A stretch of DNA of 64,000 nt from Candidimonas nitroreducens (GTDB lineage: Bacteria; Pseudomonadota; Gammaproteobacteria; Burkholderiales; Burkholderiaceae_B): contig NZ_NJIH01000008.1 in NCBI RefSeq assembly GCF_002209565.1, forward strand, positions 306,611-370,610, read 5' to 3'. Position 1 is the stretch's first letter; every line of letters starts with the position of its first letter. This document shows, piece by piece, positions 63,541 through 64,000 of the stretch. The notes beneath the pieces were generated by a model that was not told the DNA's origin, did no database searches, and was given only the letters and a program-made list of their open reading frames with translations. Made by a program: the position numbers and the translations under genes.

Positions 63541-63650
63541 GTCCATTTTCAAATCAAGCATGTACTTGTTTGGAATCGGCTTCGCTTGCCGTGCTCGGCG
63601 TACTGCCTGCACTTCGCTTTCGCGTACACAGTTGATTTAGAAACGGAATA
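63541..63650. repeat. Palindromic intergenic repeat, copy C
   Basis: GTCCATTTTCAAATCAAGCA at the left and CACAGTTGATTTAGAAACGG, AATA at the right are imperfect inverted ends. The core TTCGCTTGCCGTGCTCGGCG, then TACTGCCTGCACTTCGCTTT, aligns closely with copy B. It is six bases longer than copies A and B in the left half. It lies just upstream of dgkA. Confidence 0.75.
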
Positions 63651-63767
63651 AGCTGGCTGCGGGCCTGATGCCCCGCCACGGCTTTTTAATTTTCTACGTC
63701 TTGCGGCATGGTAACCCATGCCGGGCGGCAGAAAAAATGCCCCCACGCTGCGCCTTCGGCTTGCTGT

Positions 63768-64000
63768 CCACCTCGCGGCTTTGCATGCCGCTCGGATTCG
63801 CCAGGCATGGCATAGTCCGCAGGGACTGTGCCATGTCCGGGCTCATCCACCTCGCGGCCTGCATGCCGCTCGGATTCGCCAGGCACGGCACAGTCCGCAG
63901 GGACTGTGCCATGTCCGGGCTCGCCCACCTCGCGGCCTGCATGCCGCTCGGATTCGCCAGGCATGGCACAGTCCGCAGGGACTGTGCCATGTCCGGGCTC
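63768..64000. repeat. 78-bp tandem repeat array with internal hairpins, open at the right end
   Basis: Three units start at 63768, 63847 and 63925 (79 and 78 bp apart) and the third reaches the window end. Each contains CCACCTCGCGG, GCATGCCGCTCGGATTCGCC, and GGCACAGTCC-GCAG-GGACTGTGCC, a hairpin with 10-bp arms. In the first unit the arm is GGCATAGTCC. The units are near-identical. 78 bp is a multiple of three, so several frames stay open with a 26-residue period, but no start with a good ribosome site is seen. Confidence 0.85.

Noticed and set aside
63768..64000. Possible CRISPR array
   Set aside because: The 78-bp units are continuous near-identical repeats with no unique spacers and no cas genes nearby.

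Overview
The window is GC-rich (clearly above 60% by eye outside one island). Its gene order and protein families point to a betaproteobacterium of the Alcaligenaceae, related to Bordetella, Achromobacter or Pusillimonas. Supporting signs are Bug-family (TTT) solute receptors, a two-part PntA transhydrogenase, a RibB-RibX hybrid, and the run TPR protein-lolB-ispE-tRNA-Gln-prs-rplY-pth-ychF. No species is claimed.

Layout. 1-4.4 kb (minus strand) is a homogentisate operon: an MBL-fold protein, an FAD hydroxylase with a small DUF2783 partner (MhaA/MhaB-like), hmgA, and the first codons of fumarylacetoacetase. 4.5-14.7 kb is housekeeping: mutM, the TPR-lolB-ispE cluster, tRNA-Gln(UUG), prs, rplY, pth, a CPBP protease and ychF. 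A small toxin-antitoxin locus in this stretch has a frameshifted toxin.

14.9-28.5 kb is a genomic island bounded by two different broken integrases. It carries a Fic protein preceded by six copies of a TGGGGTA-type motif and a 47-codon gene remnant. Next comes a co-oriented five-gene operon: helicase-nuclease, type III-like DNA methyltransferase, ParB-like protein, D12-class adenine methyltransferase, and a RelE-UvrD fusion helicase. A HigBA-like toxin-antitoxin pair with a perfect 8-bp-arm operator follows. The methyltransferase has an AT-richer central block, and the ParB/D12 pair is AT-richer than the genes around it, so the operon looks like a mosaic. This is the best candidate in the window for an undescribed system.

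28.6-43.5 kb is accessory metabolism. It holds an isochorismatase-like hydrolase divergent from a GlxA regulator, and a DUF899, beta-propeller and regulator group. A dicarboxylate/oxalomesaconate-type cluster follows (amidohydrolase, Bug receptor, PrpF-like tautomerase, LysR), then PagL. Last is a 3-hydroxyanthranilate meta-cleavage operon (aldehyde dehydrogenase, RidA-type deaminase, 3-HAO, ACMSD, LysR). 43.7-63.5 kb returns to core genes: pntB/pntAB/pntAA, yidB, metY, an AsmA protein with a MOSC-N protein, ferredoxin, coaD, rsmD, ftsY, CYTH-CHAD, IclR, ribBX-ribH-nusB-thiL-pgpA-pncC, pyrF and dgkA.

Repeats worth noting are a GATCC/GAGCC pentamer tract beside the homogentisate promoter, three full and one partial copy of a palindromic intergenic repeat of about 105 bp, and a 78-bp tandem array with an internal hairpin that runs off the end of the window.
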